A stretch of DNA of 64,000 nucleotides from Ampullaceana balthica. Its lineage: Eukaryota > Mollusca > Gastropoda > Lymnaeidae. The DNA lies in assembly GCA_944989445.1 (NCBI GenBank), contig CALYLW010000013.1:778566-842565 (forward strand), read 5' to 3'. The stretch's first letter is position 1. The number at the start of each line of letters is the position of its first letter. The translations under genes were made by a program, and so were the position numbers. The notes under the pieces are model-generated. The model saw only the letters and a program-made list of their open reading frames with translations. It was not told the DNA's origin and did no database searches. Positions 11,336-23,735 of the stretch are shown piece by piece.

Positions 11336-14300
11336 GGGCCGACATGTTCCCTTTCTTATTTCTGTTAACTGACTTCCTCGGAGTCCTTCTGGTCATGAGT
11401 TTCAACAATGACTTTAAGTCAGGTAACATGATCCAACACAGACTCAGTAGAACAACCGTCAACCAGAAGCTTCCCATTGTTCCAGGCGACACTCGCTTGT
11501 CCTCGGCACTTGTAAGGCGTCTCGTGAACTTAGAAGTGTTTCTTAAGTTTATTTTGAGCGCACTGAAGGGGTCATCTACAAGGTCATCCAAGTACAAGAA
11601 ATTCGTCCAATTTTTCCGCTGAGCAAATGTACACGCGCATGGGCATTCCTTGTAAAACTGACCACACGTGCGTCGATCTTGATCAAGTTTAAAACCTGGT
11701 GGACACGAGCAGTAGAAAGATCCTGGAGTATTGTTACAGAAATGTCCACATAATGTCGTATTGAGTTGACATTCGTTGATGTCATGACATGACCTATTGT
11801 CCAGGTCAAGGTCGAAACCTTTGTTACACGTGCAGTGGTAGGAGCCGTCGGTGTTGACGCAGGTGTGTTGACATGTACTGTCATTGTGACATTCGTTGAT
11901 GTCATGACATTGAAAGCTGTTGTCATCTGGAGTGGTGTAGCCCTGATGACATGAACAGTTGTAGCCACCGTCAAAGTTGTGACATGTTTGTGAACAGTTG
12001 TGATGGCCGACCACACATTCATCCACATCCACACAGTGTTGGTTGATGTCTTGGTAACCATGGTGACAGCCACACAAATAAGATCCTGGCATGTTGGTAC
12101 AAGCACCTGGACACTGGTTTGTACCTTGACACTCGTCTATATCTAGACATGTTTTACCGTTAGTAGACAATGTGTGTCCTGTAGGACATGTACAGTAGTA
12201 GGACCCAGCCGTGTTGTTACACTGATATTGACATGGACTAGACACACACTCGTCTATATCTAGACACGTTGTACCGTTAGTAGACAATGTGTGTCCTGTA
12301 GGACATGTACAGTAGTAGGACCCAGCCGTGTTGTTACACTGATATTGACATGGACTAGACACACACTCGTCTATATCTAGACACGTGATATTAGCCGAAT
12401 CCAGATGATACCCTAGGTAACATTCGCACCTGTATGAGCCAGGTGTGTTGGAACAATCATGTTGACAGGTGAGATTGTGTTCACATTCATCGAAATCTGT
12501 GCAGGTTTTATTATCACCACTAAGAAAATAGCCTTCCCAGCATGCACAGGTGAACGAACTATCCACATTGATGCACAGTTGCTGACAGTCGCTCGTATGT
12601 CTGGAACACTCGTCAACATCTCGGCACGTGTGGTTATCTTGGTGCAACTCGTGACCGTTTGAACATTTACATTCAAACGAACCTACTGTGTTGGCGCAAA
12701 TCTCAACACAGGTGTCGGTCGCATTCAAGCACTCGTCAACATCTCGGCAAGTGACGCCATCTGGTTGTAGCCGGTATCCACTCGTGCACCCACATATGAT
12801 CGATCCATTTTGATTGGTACAAGTCTGATGGCATGGATTGGATGAACTGACACATTCATCAAGGTCTTGGCACGTGCGTCCATCTGATTGAAGGTCATAT
12901 CCAGTGTCACATCCACACCGGAAAGATCCATTAGTATTTATGCATGCATGAGAACAAGGGTTCGATAACTCCAGACATTCATCCACATCCAGGCAAGTGC
13001 TACCATCGGTGTGCAGCTCGAATCCATGAGAACATCCACATGTGAATGAACCAATTGTATTTATACACGTACCTTCACACGGACTGTTTGAACTGATGCA
13101 CTCGTCCACGTCTCGGCATGTGCGTCCATCAGACTGCAGCAGCTCGTACCCACTGGTACAGCCACATAGAAATGATCCCTCTGTATTGAGGCACGTCCCC
13201 GCACACGGATGGGCTAAGCACTCGTCCACGTCTCGGCATGTGCGACCATCAGACTGCAGCAGCTCGTACCCACTGGTACAGCCACATAGAAATGATCCCT
13301 ATGTATTGAGGCACGTCCCCGCACACGGATGGGATAAGCACTCGTCCACATCCTCACAGCGGACCGAGACGGCGCTGTAGCCTTCTCTACACGAGCACGT
13401 GAAACTCGTCACGTTGTCCGTGCACTGGTGCGCACACCCGGCGTGCACACACTGATCCGCGTGCTTGCACAAGAATCTCAAGGTATCATTGCACAAGCGA
13501 TCTCTCATACCATCCACCACCCCAGTGGCGTTACGTCTTATGGCCGCACAGCAGTGGGTCGAGGGGTACACGCAGACGTCGTCCGGCTGGCCGGAGCCCC
13601 AGACGTCACTTCCGAATATCTCGTCCCTCCACCAGTGGCTGCTCTTGGGGCCCGATGACGACGGCTTGGCTAACAAGTCGACCCACACCAGTTCACCGTA
13701 GGAGAGCTGCTGCGCCAAGTGCTGCGAGACGGTGCGGTATTCCTGGTTGGTGTCGAAGAGCGCCAGTTCTTGGCTCACGGAGGTGCACAGCGCCTTGGCT
13801 GTTGGAGGGCTGAAGGCTTGTCCAGACAGCCAGTAGAGCTGATTGTTGATGGTGAGCGGGGTCAAGGTCGTGGTCTCACCACTACTCAGTGAGGCCGTCA
13901 GCTGTTGTGTGGGTGGAGCACCTACTCAGATGAAACACACAAAAAGTAAAATAATTTTATTTATTTTTTAAATAATAAATCCTTCACTTTTAGACTGAGA
14001 TCAACAAAAAGATAGAAATCTTTCCTAGTCCTCGTGACAACCAAAATGTTTGAAGACGTAGGATGAATGCGTGGGACAACTTCTTATCAGAGAATAATGA
14101 CCGGGACTGAAAAGTTGTAAGAAACATTTTAAATTATTTTCCTTTTTCTTCTACATTTTAGTATCCATATTTTAATTTTTACATTATCGCTTGAAAACAG
14201 TCGTAATAACACGCGATCTCGTCAACCACATGGCTAGACCAGGTTGTTACTACTGGGTTAGACCTGGTTGTCAACCACTGGGTTAGACCAGGTTGTTACT

Positions 14301-14699
14301 ACTGGGTTAGACCAGGTTGTCAACCACTGGCTTAGACCGGGTTGTCAACCACTGGGTTAGACCAGGTTGTCAACCACTGGGTTAGACCAGGTTGTTACTA
14401 CTGGGTTAGACCTGGTTGTCAACCACTGGCTTAGACCAGGTTGTCAACCACTGGCTTAGACAACACCTGGACAACTGAGCTTCTCTGGTCAATATGTCAA
14501 CACAATCGACTTGGTCTGATTTACCTTTAACCATAAACTTTGTAACTTGATCTTGTAACAATTTAACCAGTTAACCTGCTCTAACAAATGATGACCAACT
14601 GTCAACCCTCCTTTGGTGTAATACAATACTGCAGTAAGTAGTGTCAATACTTGCAGACTTACATAGAGACAGGGCCAACATTACGTGTAGTAGAACCAT
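11322..14699 (-). CDS. G2: CTLD-EGF type I membrane receptor, interrupted by one in-frame TAG
   Basis: Predicted join is 14699-14663 and 13921-11322 (741-nt phase-1 intron, GTAAGT donor). This gives 878 codons with a single internal stop at 13301-13299 (residue 220); the frame is otherwise fully open. The signal peptide is MVLLHVMLALSLC. The CTLD has LALFDTNQE, a QPD triplet (galactose-type position), a CC pair and MRD-x-x-C. It has about fifteen EGF units, the longest stalk of the array, then ECPCAC, a TSAEDKR motif and a membrane helix. The last residues (MSARDLH) read into 28S-like sequence. The stop lies in an EGF duplicated 120 bp apart. If the stop is genuine, only a 219-residue secreted CTLD-EGF protein is made. 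It could also be an allele or an assembly error. Confidence 0.85.
13101..13340 (-). repeat. 120-bp in-frame tandem duplication of one EGF unit within G2
   Basis: Bases 13101-13220 and 13221-13340 differ at only three positions. One change (C at 13181, A at 13301 on the plus strand) turns GAG into TAG on the coding strand. The unit is exactly 40 codons, one EGF domain. Confidence 0.9.
14228..14465. repeat. 25-26-bp tandem repeat in G2 intron 1
   Basis: About nine units of GGTTGTCAACCACTGGGTTA plus GACCA, alternating with GGTTGTTACTACTGGGTTAG. Lies in the predicted intron, 200 bp from exon 1. Confidence 0.85.
14663..14699 (-). CDS. G2 exon 1: signal-peptide exon
   Basis: ATG at 14699 gives MVLLHVMLALSL plus one base, then GTAAGT. 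With the acceptor GAGTAG at 13922-13927 the split codon is Cys and the mature region starts near APPTQQ. An in-frame open stretch continues upstream, but this ATG gives the compact signal peptide seen in the paralogues. Confidence 0.8.
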
Positions 14700-15774
14700 T
14701 TCGTTGTACGTCTGCATCTGTCCTTGTCTGGTCAGTGGCCTACAATGTCCGGTAGAATAAGACCAATGTATGTGGTCAGATGAGGGCTTCAACATGAGGA
14801 GCAGACTTGTCTTGACGGTCACCTTCTCGTCATGTCAAGGCCAGAGTCCTTCCACGGGGTCAAGGCCAGAATGTGTTTTAACAGCCGTTCATTTATCAAA
14901 TCCAGACGAACTTCCTGTAAGAAAAGTTGCGAATGTTTTATATAAGCCGTAAATAAATTGGCTACAGATCTGGTATGTTTCTCCGAGTTCTTTGTTAAAA
15001 TGAAAAAGTGAGAATTTTCTTGGCGCTAAACTCCAATAGACTATTCTTGAAAATTGTACAACAGTTAAATGACATCTAAATAGAGATAAGCTCCCAATAC
15101 AAGATCATGCCATCTACTTTTACTTTTAGCTAATCTAAACAAAACAATTCATGCATTACAGGGCAGATCATATGACATCTTGCTCCTCATGTCTGGTTTT
15201 GTAACCTAATGAATGGATGAGATAAGATCACGCCCTATTTATACCAGGAAATGCCTGTCATTAAGGAAAAATTTTATTTTACAAACATTCAAATTGATAG
15301 CGGTTCTTTAACCCCCAGCAACGGTTCTTAAACCCCCCTTCAATGTTTATCTCTGCTACGGGAAAAGTACTGCTAGCATCATGACACAGAGATATTCCAA
15401 TTGTTTAGACTCACTGTGAAAGATCTCGCCACTCCTACACTCCCCCACGCAGTCTCACCTCAATGCCTACACGCCGTAAAACAATGGCCACACCCCTGTA
15501 GACAGATGTCATTGAGACCTACCTAAGAAAGTTTACTTTCTCCAGAATCAATCTTTCTAACGTTTGCTGAATGTTGACCCACAGGCTCATGTTGGATGTG
15601 ATAGCTACTTGATCGACTCTTGTCATCAAAGCTGACACGCTTCTGGTCGGCTTTGCAAATAACAACAGCGTCACGTGACCTTACATTTGCGGCAATCATG
15701 ATTGGTCACCACGCTCGGAGGCTTGTGTTAGAATAATATGTTTGATGATAAAAATCAATCATAAGCGACACCAC
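14700..15774. other. upstream region of G2, no gene recognised
   Basis: Unique-looking non-coding DNA. No clear TATA box lies at a suitable distance from the G2 start codon and no repeat family is recognised. Confidence 0.4.
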
Positions 15775-16495
15775 CAACCACACCAGTCTGTCACAGTCTT
15801 CTGTTACTTCTTACATAGCACTGGGTCTGGTGCCGTATGCCCCAACCATACCACTCAGTGTCACAGTCTTCTGTTACTTCTTACATAGCCACTGGGTCTG
15901 GTGCCGTATGCCCCAACCACACCACTCAGTGTCACAGTCTTCTGTTACTTCTTACATAGCCACTGGGTCTGGTGCCGTATGCCCGAACCACACCAATCAG
16001 TGTCAGTCTTCTGTCACTTCTTACATAGCACTGGGTCTGGTGCCGTATGCCCCAACCACACCGCTCAGTGTCACAGTCTTCTCTTACTTCTTACATAGCA
16101 CTGGGTCTGGTGCCGTATGCCCCAACCACACCGCTCAGTGTCACAGTCTTCTCTTACTTCTTACATAGCATTGGGTCTGGTGCCGTATGCCCCAACCACA
16201 CCACTCAGTGTCGCAGTCTTCTGTTACTTTTTACATAGCCCCTGGGTCTTGTGCCGTATGCCCAAACCACACCACTCAGTGTCGCAGTCTTCTGTTACTT
16301 TTTACATAGCCCCTGGGTCTTGTGCCGTATGCCCAAACCACACCACTCAGTGTCGCAGTCGTCTGTTACTTTTTACATAGCCCCTGGGTCTTGTGCCGTA
16401 TGCCCCAACCACACCACTCAGTGTCACAGTCTTCTGTTACTTCTTACATAGCACTGGGTCTGGTGCCGTATGCCCCAACCACCCCAGTTAGTGTT
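15775..16495. repeat. 70-71-bp minisatellite, about 10 copies
   Basis: The unit contains GTGCCGTATGCCCCAACCAC, ACCACTCAGTGTCACAGTCT and TCTGTTACTTCTTACATAGC. Several overlapping short open frames here are simply the repeat read in different phases. Confidence 0.95.
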
Positions 16496-16707
16496 GCCCC
16501 ATGGCTTTGAAAGGTGAGTCTCCAGAAATTTTATTTGACACATCTGAGTGCTGCAGGTACTTGGCGTGGGAAACCAAGCGTCACATTTTATCTGGTAAAC
16601 CAAACGTAACATTAATCAAGGATTGTAATTTCGAATGTCGGATATTTATATTTGATACTCACCTTGACCTTGAGACGTTGTTGGTGAGGAATTCTGACTG
16701 ATGATCA

Positions 16708-17975
16708 TTGACATCTGGGTTTATTCTCATCTTGAACATCTGGGTTTATTCTCATCTTGGACATCTGGGTTTATTCTCATCCTGGACATCTGGGTTTATT
16801 CTCATCTTGGACATCTGGGCTTATTCTCATCTTGGACATCTGGATTTATTCTCATCTTGGACATCTGGGGTTATTCTCATCTTGGACATATGGGTTTATT
16901 CTCATCTTGGACATCTGGGCTTATTCTCATCTTGGAATCTGGGTTTATTCTCATCTTGGACATCTGGGTTTATTCTCATCTTGGACATCTGGGTTTATTC
17001 TCATCTTGGACATATGGGTTTATTCTCATCTTGGACATCTGGGCTTATTCTCATCTTGGACATCTGGGTTTATTCTCATCTTGGACATCTGGGGTTATTC
17101 TCATCTTGGACATATGGGTTTATTCTCATCTTGGACATATGGGTTTATTCTCATCTTGGACATCTGGGCTTATTCTCATCTTGGAATATGGGTTTATTCT
17201 CATCTTGGACATCTGGGTTTATTCTCATCTTGGACATCTGGGTTTATTCTCATCTTGGACATATGGGTTTATTCTCATCTTGGACATCTGGGCTTTTCTC
17301 ATCTTGGACATTTGGGTTTATTCTCATCTTGGACATATGGGTTTATTCTCATCTTGGACATCTGGGCTTATTCTCATCTTGGAATCTGGGTTTATTCTCA
17401 TCTTGGACATCTGGGTTTATTCTCATCTTGGACATCTGGGTTTATTCTCATCTTGGACATATGGGTTTATTCTCATCTTGGACATCTGGGCTTATTCTCA
17501 TCTTGGAATCTGGGTTTATCTCATCTTGGACATCTGGGTTTATTCTCATCTTGGACATCTGGGTTTATTCTCATCTTGGACATATGGGTTTATTCTCATC
17601 TTGGACATCTGGGCTTATTCTCATCTTGGACATCTGGGTTTATTCTCATCTTGGACATATGGGTTTATTCTCATCTTGGACATATGGGTTTATTCTCATC
17701 TTGGACATCTGGGCTTATTATCATCTTGGAATCTGGGTTTATTCTCATCTTGGACATCTGGGTTTATTCTCATCTTGGACATCTGGGTTTATTCTCATCT
17801 TGGACATCTGAGTTTATTCTAATCGTGGACATATGGGTTTATTCTCATCTTGGACATCTGGGTTTATTCTCATCTTGGACATCTGAGTTTATTCTCATCT
17901 TGGACATCTGGGTTTATTCTCATCTTGGACATCTGGGTTTATTCTGATCTTGGACCTCTGGGTTTATTTTCATTG
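16708..17975. repeat. 25-bp minisatellite, about 50 copies, open in all three plus-strand frames
   Basis: The unit is CTGGGTTTATTCTCATCTTG plus GACAT. Because 25 is not divisible by three and the unit has no stop in any plus-strand phase, three overlapping frames of 367-396 codons stay open and encode the same 25-residue period (GLFSSWTSGFILILDIWVYS and so on). No start context, splice site or other gene feature supports translation. The array ends about 175 bp downstream of the G3 stop. Confidence 0.95.
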
Positions 17976-18109
17976 TTTAATTCGTGTTATATTCGGGAAT
18001 ATTCCAATTAGACAAACGCCACCCAAAGGTGTGACAATAAAAGACAACGTGATAATGCAGGACAAGACAAAGTGACAATGAATTTCTTAGTGAACGATTA
18101 CTCAACGGC

Positions 18110-18115
18110 TTTATT
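18110..18115 (-). terminator. G3 polyadenylation signal
   Basis: AATAAA on the minus strand, 35 nt after the G3 stop codon. Confidence 0.65.
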
Positions 18116-18149
18116 CCAACAACGTTTTAAATTCATTTGCTCAAGATTT

Positions 18150-21055
18150 CTAAACATTGTAGTTTAGCTTATCTCCAATTATGCTCATGACTGACTTCAC
18201 TGCCATGACGCAATCTTGTAACACGAGAAACATCAGAACAAAGACCACTGTGACGACACCAAAACTGCCCACGGTTTGTGAGGACACTCGCCTATCCTCG
18301 GCACTAGACTTTCTCCTCGTCAATGATGACAGCGTGGACGTGTTGATGTGAAGCCATCTTACCAACTCGTCGACTCGTTGCTGTACAGACGAGAGTTGTG
18401 TCGAGTTGCTGTTGTTGACCGAGACACACGAGCATGGACATTGTTTGATGACTGATTTCCTCCCACAAGAATGTCCATCTGGGGCCAGAATGAAACCTGG
18501 TGCACACCAGCAGTAGAAAGATCCTGGAGTATTGTTACAGAAATGTCCACATAATGTCGTATTGAGTTGACATTCATCGATGTCATGACATGACCTATTG
18601 TCCAGGTCAAGGTCGTAACCTTTGTTACATGTGCAGTAGTAAGAGCCGTCGGTGTTGACGCAGGTGTGTTGACATGTGCTGTCATTGTGACATTCGTTGA
18701 TGTCATGACATTGAAATATGTTGTCATCTGGAGTGGTGTAGCCCTGATGACATGAACAGTTGTAGCCACCGTCAAAGTTGTGACATGTTTGTGAACAGTT
18801 GTGATGGCCGACCACACATTCATTCACATCCACACAGTGTTTGTTGATGTCTTGGTAACCATGGTGACAGCCACACAAATAAGAACCTTGTGTGTTGGTA
18901 CAAGCACCTGGACACTGGTTTGTACCTTGACACTCGTCTATATCTAGACACGTTGTACCGTTAGTAGACAATGTGTGTCCTGTAGGACATGTACAGTAGT
19001 AGGACCCAGCCGTGTTGTTACACTGATATTGACATGAACTAGACACACACTCGTCTATATCTAGACACGTGTTACCGTTAGTAGACAATGTGTGTCCTGT
19101 AGGACATGTACAGTAGTAGGATCCAGCTGTGTTGTTACACTTATATTGACATGGACTAGACACACACTCGTCTATATCTAGACACGTGTTACCGTTAGTA
19201 GACAATGTGTGTCCTGTAGGACATGTACAGTAGTAGGACCCAGCTGTGTTGTTACACTTATATTGACATGGACTAGACACACACTTGTCTATATCGAGAC
19301 ACGTGATATTATCAGAATCCAGGTAGTAACCTATGTGACAGTCACACCTGTAAGAACCAGGTGTGTTATTGCATACCTGGGAACACATGGGTCCAGCTTT
19401 CACGTGGCACTCATCTATGTCCATACACGTCTGGTTGTGGTGGTCAAGCTTATAACCGTCCCAACATGAACATTTAAACGAACCGATGGTATTGACGCAT
19501 GCTTGGTGGCACATGCGGGAAAATTTATTGCATTCGTCAATATCTCCGCACGTCGTGGCGTCCGCGAGCAACTGATATCCGGTCTGGCACGAGCATACAT
19601 ATGAACCAATAGTGTTTAAACACAGGTGGGAACATGGCGGCGTGGAATTGTGGCACTCGTCAATGTCGTCACACGTTTTGTTGACAGCCCCCAGCATGTG
19701 TCCAGATTGACATGGACGGCGGTCAAGGTTCTCTGAAGTCATCAGGTCAACACTTTGTGTCGAGGACTGAGTAGTTCTCCTACAGAGAAAGTAATGACTC
19801 TGGTTGCACGGGGAGTCACGCAATTGGTGATAGGCCGTGTACGACGGTTCCCACACCATTCTTGCGCAGCACTCAGACGATGTGTTCAAACAACCTTCGT
19901 TGGGCTCAGACGCGTCCCACTCAACGATGACGTCACCGTTGCCCCAGGATCTCGTGAACGTGCCGTCGTCACGCCTGACTGACTTCAGAGAGATCCAGAC
20001 GTTGTATATATCCCGTGGTGCCTCGCGCCTCATTCGTAACTCCTCGGTCAAAACCTGAGAACTACTGGAGTAGTCGGCCCTTGAGTCGAAAAGGGCGAGA
20101 ACTTGTTGGTGAGAGGAACATGATTGTTTCGCCTGGTTATAGTCTCCCTTGAATGGGGACAGCCAGTAGGTGTGGTTGTTTAGTTCCACTTCAATGAACA
20201 TCACCGCGGCAGTTTCAATACCTTCACCGGCGGCAGCTGAAACTGAACGATGTCAGATATGACAGGCTGGGTGAGAAGTCATTTAGTTAGTTATTGTGGG
20301 GAGAAGTCATTTAGTTATTGTGGGGAGAATTCATTTAGTTATTGTGGGGAGAAATCATTTAGTTAGTTATTGTGGGGAGAAGTCATTTAGTTATTGTGGG
20401 GAGAAGTCATTTAGTTATTGTGGGGAGAACTCATTTAGTTATTGTGGGGAGAAGTCATTTAGTTATTGTGGGAAGAAGTCATTTATTTATTGTGGGGAGA
20501 AGTCATTTAGTTATTGTGGGGAGAAGTCATTTAGTTATTGTGGGGAGAAGTCATTTAGTTATTGTGGGGAGAAGTCATTTAGTTAGTTATTGTGAGATCA
20601 ATTATTTAGTTATCGTGGGTAGCAGTCATTTATTTATCGAGAGGGGGGGGAGCAGTCATTTAATTATTTTGGGGAGCAATCATATAAGTATTTGAGATGT
20701 AATGAATATTTTCATGTACCACTCAAAGATGGATGTTTCCCTATACTATATTTACTCCATGCAATCTGATGGTGTACTGTATTCCATGAGAATACTTATT
20801 TGAAAATCATTTTTATAAGCACTTAATCTTTTCCAAATACTACCGGAATATATGCATTTAATCATTATATTCACACCCCCACATTGGATAATCATTTTTC
20901 TATTAAAATCCTGAATAGCATTTTTATTTATTTTTTCTGTCACATACACATTCGTCATGGAGGATTCATTGATACGACACAGACTTACCGATTTCAGCTA
21001 AGAACAGCCAGGCAGCCAGTAGTTTTGCTTTACTATTTAACATGTCAAGGAACAT
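18150..21055 (-). CDS. G3: CTLD-EGF type I membrane receptor (717 aa)
   Basis: Predicted join is 21055-20989 and 20236-18150 (752-nt phase-1 intron, GTAAGT donor, GTTTCAG acceptor). The signal peptide has the hydrophobic core LLAAWLFLAEI; a second in-frame Met five codons in could also serve. The CTLD has HTYWLS, LALFDSRAD, an EPN triplet (mannose-type position), a CC pair and LRD-x-x-C. A short Cys-poor linker precedes ten EGF units. Units 4-6 are the VSSPCQY type; the first of these begins DIDKC rather than DIDEC, changing a calcium ligand. The last four are the shared block. The end has QCPCSC, SSAEDRR, a helix (VVTVVFVLMFLVL) and a short tail. This is the only visible member with the classical EPN. 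Confidence 0.9.
20270..20690. repeat. 24-bp minisatellite in G3 intron 1
   Basis: About 15 units of TAGTTATTGTGGGGAGAAGT plus CATT, decaying to the right. The array starts about 35 bp from the G3 splice acceptor and fills much of the intron. Confidence 0.9.
20989..21055 (-). CDS. G3 exon 1: signal-peptide exon
   Basis: ATG at 21055 gives 22 codons plus one base before GTAAGT at 20988-20983. The split codon with exon 2 (CT) is Ala. Longest first exon of the array; a 46-bp minisatellite begins only about 30-45 bp upstream of its ATG. Confidence 0.8.
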
Positions 21056-21084
21056 CTTTCTACAAATATCAGATTTTTTTAATG

Positions 21085-22400
21085 TTTGTAACATAACTTG
21101 TTACACTACCATCTTTATAGAAATGTCTTCTTCTGTCTGTAACTTGTTACACTACCATCTTTATAGAAATGTCTTCTTCTGTCTGTAACTTGTTACACTA
21201 CCATCTTTATAGAAATGTCTTCTTCTGTCTGTAACTTGTTACACTACCATCTTTATAGAAATGTCTTCTTCTGTTGTCTGTAACTTGTTACACTACCATC
21301 TTTATAGAAATGTCTTCTTCTGTCTGTAACTTGTTGCACTACCATCTTTATAGAAATGTCTTCTTCTGTCTGTAACTTGTTGCACTACCATCTTTATAGA
21401 AATGTCTTCTTCTGTCTGTAACTTGTTAAACTACCATCTTTATAGAAATGTCTTCTTCTGTCTGTAACTTGTTACACTACCATCTTTATAGAAATTTCTT
21501 CTTCTGTCTCTAACTTGTTACACTACCATCTTTATAGAAATGTCTTCTTCTGTCTGTAACTTGTTGCACTACCATCTTTATAGAAATGTCTTCTTCTGTC
21601 TGTAACTTGTTAAACTACCATCTTTATAGAAATGTCTTCTTCTGTCTGTAACTTGTTACACTACCATCTTTATAGAAATGTCTTCTTCTGTCTGTAACTT
21701 GTTACACTACCATCTTTATAGAAATGTCTTCTTCTGTCTGTAACTTGTTACACTACCATCTTTATAGAAATGTCTTCTTCTGTCTGTAACTTGTTACACT
21801 ACCATCTTTATAGAAATGTCTTCTTCTGTCTGTAACTTGTTACACTACCATCTTTATAGAAATGTCTTCTTCTGTCTGTAACTTGTTACACTACCATCTT
21901 TATAGAAATGTCTTCTTCTGTTGTCTGTAACTTGTTACACTACCATCTTTATAGAAATGTCTTCTTCTGTCTGTAACTTGTTGCACTACCATCTTTATAG
22001 AAATGTCTTCTTCTGTCTGTAACTTGTTGCACTACCATCTTTATAGAAATGTCTTCTTCTGTCTGTAACTTGTTAAACTACCATCTTTATAGAAATGTCT
22101 TCTTCTGTCTGTAACTTGTTACACTACCATCTTTATAGAAATTTCTTCTTCTGTCTCTAACTTGTTACACTACCATCTTTATAGAAATGTCTTCTTCTGT
22201 CTGTAACTTGTTGCACTACCATCTTTATAGAAATGTCTTCTTCTGTCTGTAACTTGTTAAACTACCATCTTTATAGAAATGTCTTCTTCTGTCTGTAACT
22301 TGTTACACTACCATCTTTATAGAAATTTCTTCTTCTGTCTCTAACTTGTTACACTACCATCTTTATAGAAATGTCTTCTTCTGTCTGTATCTTGCATCAC
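21085..22400. repeat. 46-bp minisatellite immediately upstream of G3, about 28 copies
   Basis: The unit contains GTAACTTGTTACACTACCAT then CTTTATAGAAATGTCTTCTT and CTGTCT. Ordered variants (an extra TGT, GCACT, AAACT, AAATTTC, TCTCTAAC) at 21270-21530 recur at 21918-22180, an offset of about 647 bp (14 units), so the array grew by block duplication. It occupies the expected core promoter/5' UTR of G3. Confidence 0.95.
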
Positions 22401-22973
22401 TACCACCATCTTGAAAGAATTTCTTCATCTTTCTGTATTCTGTTACACTTCCTTCATTACTTCCTGACAATCGAACGTTCGTATTTTATACCAGTCTTTA
22501 TATGAAGAGATTGATTTAAATGACGTCATCCACAGTTTCCATACTCTCTACTCTATTATTATTTCTATAATTTTGACATTTAATTAATTAAGCGAACTTT
22601 TCCTTCAAGTAATTAAACAAGAGAGGTAACTGCATTACCCACTAGCGTTTTACTTCAAAGGAGTAAATTCCCTTGTATGACCTATTTTTTTACCATGTTT
22701 CCCCAATAAACGTTCTAGGAAATCTGAATTAAGTACACGTGCTTAAACACGTGGCTTTTATTGAACGTTTTGTTATTAACAAGTTTTATTTGGACATTGA
22801 ACAAGGATTCTCACTCTACCAAACGATAATCGCCAACATTCAAAAGCGCTAAACGGGGGGTGAAAAATGATTTTAAAATTTGATATTAACATATTTAAGT
22901 TAATTGGTAAACAGCAGTTTTAGCTCAATATAAAATATAATTAGAAACGTGGATTGGTTGCCATGGTGACATG
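22401..22973. other. non-coding DNA between the G3 upstream array and the hAT transposon
   Basis: No coding or RNA feature recognised. It ends with an RFX-like X-box motif and the transposon target site. Confidence 0.4.
22957..22970. promoter_or_regulatory. RFX X-box-like site
   Basis: GTTGCCATGGTGAC fits the imperfect palindrome bound by RFX factors (GTNRCC-N-RGYAAC class). The adjacent GTGACATG, part of the motif, became the target duplication of the neighbouring hAT element. Confidence 0.3.
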
Positions 22974-23239
22974 CAGTGGCGTCACTAGGGGGGGGGCGGG
23001 AGGGTGGGCCGCCCCGGGTGACACCCATCAGGGGGTGACACCCGAGCCTAAAATTTTACTGTGTACGATTTTATGTCAGAAAACAAAAGATGACAATTTT
23101 TTTTAATCTAGAAAGAAATTAAGAATTACAATGAAATATGTTAAACGCGAAAATTCTTATTAAAATAAATATCAGTTAACTTGCAATAATAAAACAGTCC
23201 AAACACACGAATAACATTAAAACAAATTAGGAAAAAAAA

Positions 23240-23735
23240 CAACCCGTAAAAAACCAAGTTTTTGACTATAAATCCTTTACGTATGAGACGTAACTAAAAG
23301 AATGTTCATTATAACACGCAGCGCAAGACCATCCAAAAATACAAAATTGCAGTTGTGTCGTAAAACGTGTTTAATATAATGCGCACCGATCAGGAATAGG
23401 TTTATAAAAAGTGTTGTCAGTAAAATACGCACCTTATTGCGCGACAGAAAGGTTGTTCAATATAATACGCACCGCGACGCTCTATCTCAAAAAATAGCAT
23501 GATACATAGGAATAAATAAAATAATCTAAAAAATCAATAATTTAATTACGGTACATGCGATCGATCTGAAATTTGATACATTGTTTTTATCATCGGTACG
23601 AAACTGCCTGCAAAATTTCAGCTCGCTATCTTGCGAGCAAGTGGGTTAAAAATCGATCAAAAGTTTTGGCGACAAGCAAGCAAGCAAGGTCGGCCGCAGA
23701 CACCACGAGTTAATATAAAGGATTTAAAAAAGAAA
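23240..23735 (+). repeat. MITE-like family A, full copy nested in the hAT element
   Basis: It runs from AACCCGTAAAAAACCAAG and ACTATAAATCCTTTACG to GAGTTAATATAAAGGATTTA. The two ends carry TAAATCCTTTA in inverted orientation. The copy at 38450-38955 matches it along nearly its full length, including CGATCAGGAATA, TTACGGTACATGCGATCGAT and GCAGACACCACGAG, so both derive from one recent source. Confidence 0.75.

Noticed and set aside
16701..17947. Three overlapping plus-strand open frames of about 370-396 codons
   Set aside because: They are one 25-bp minisatellite read in three phases; no gene structure supports them.
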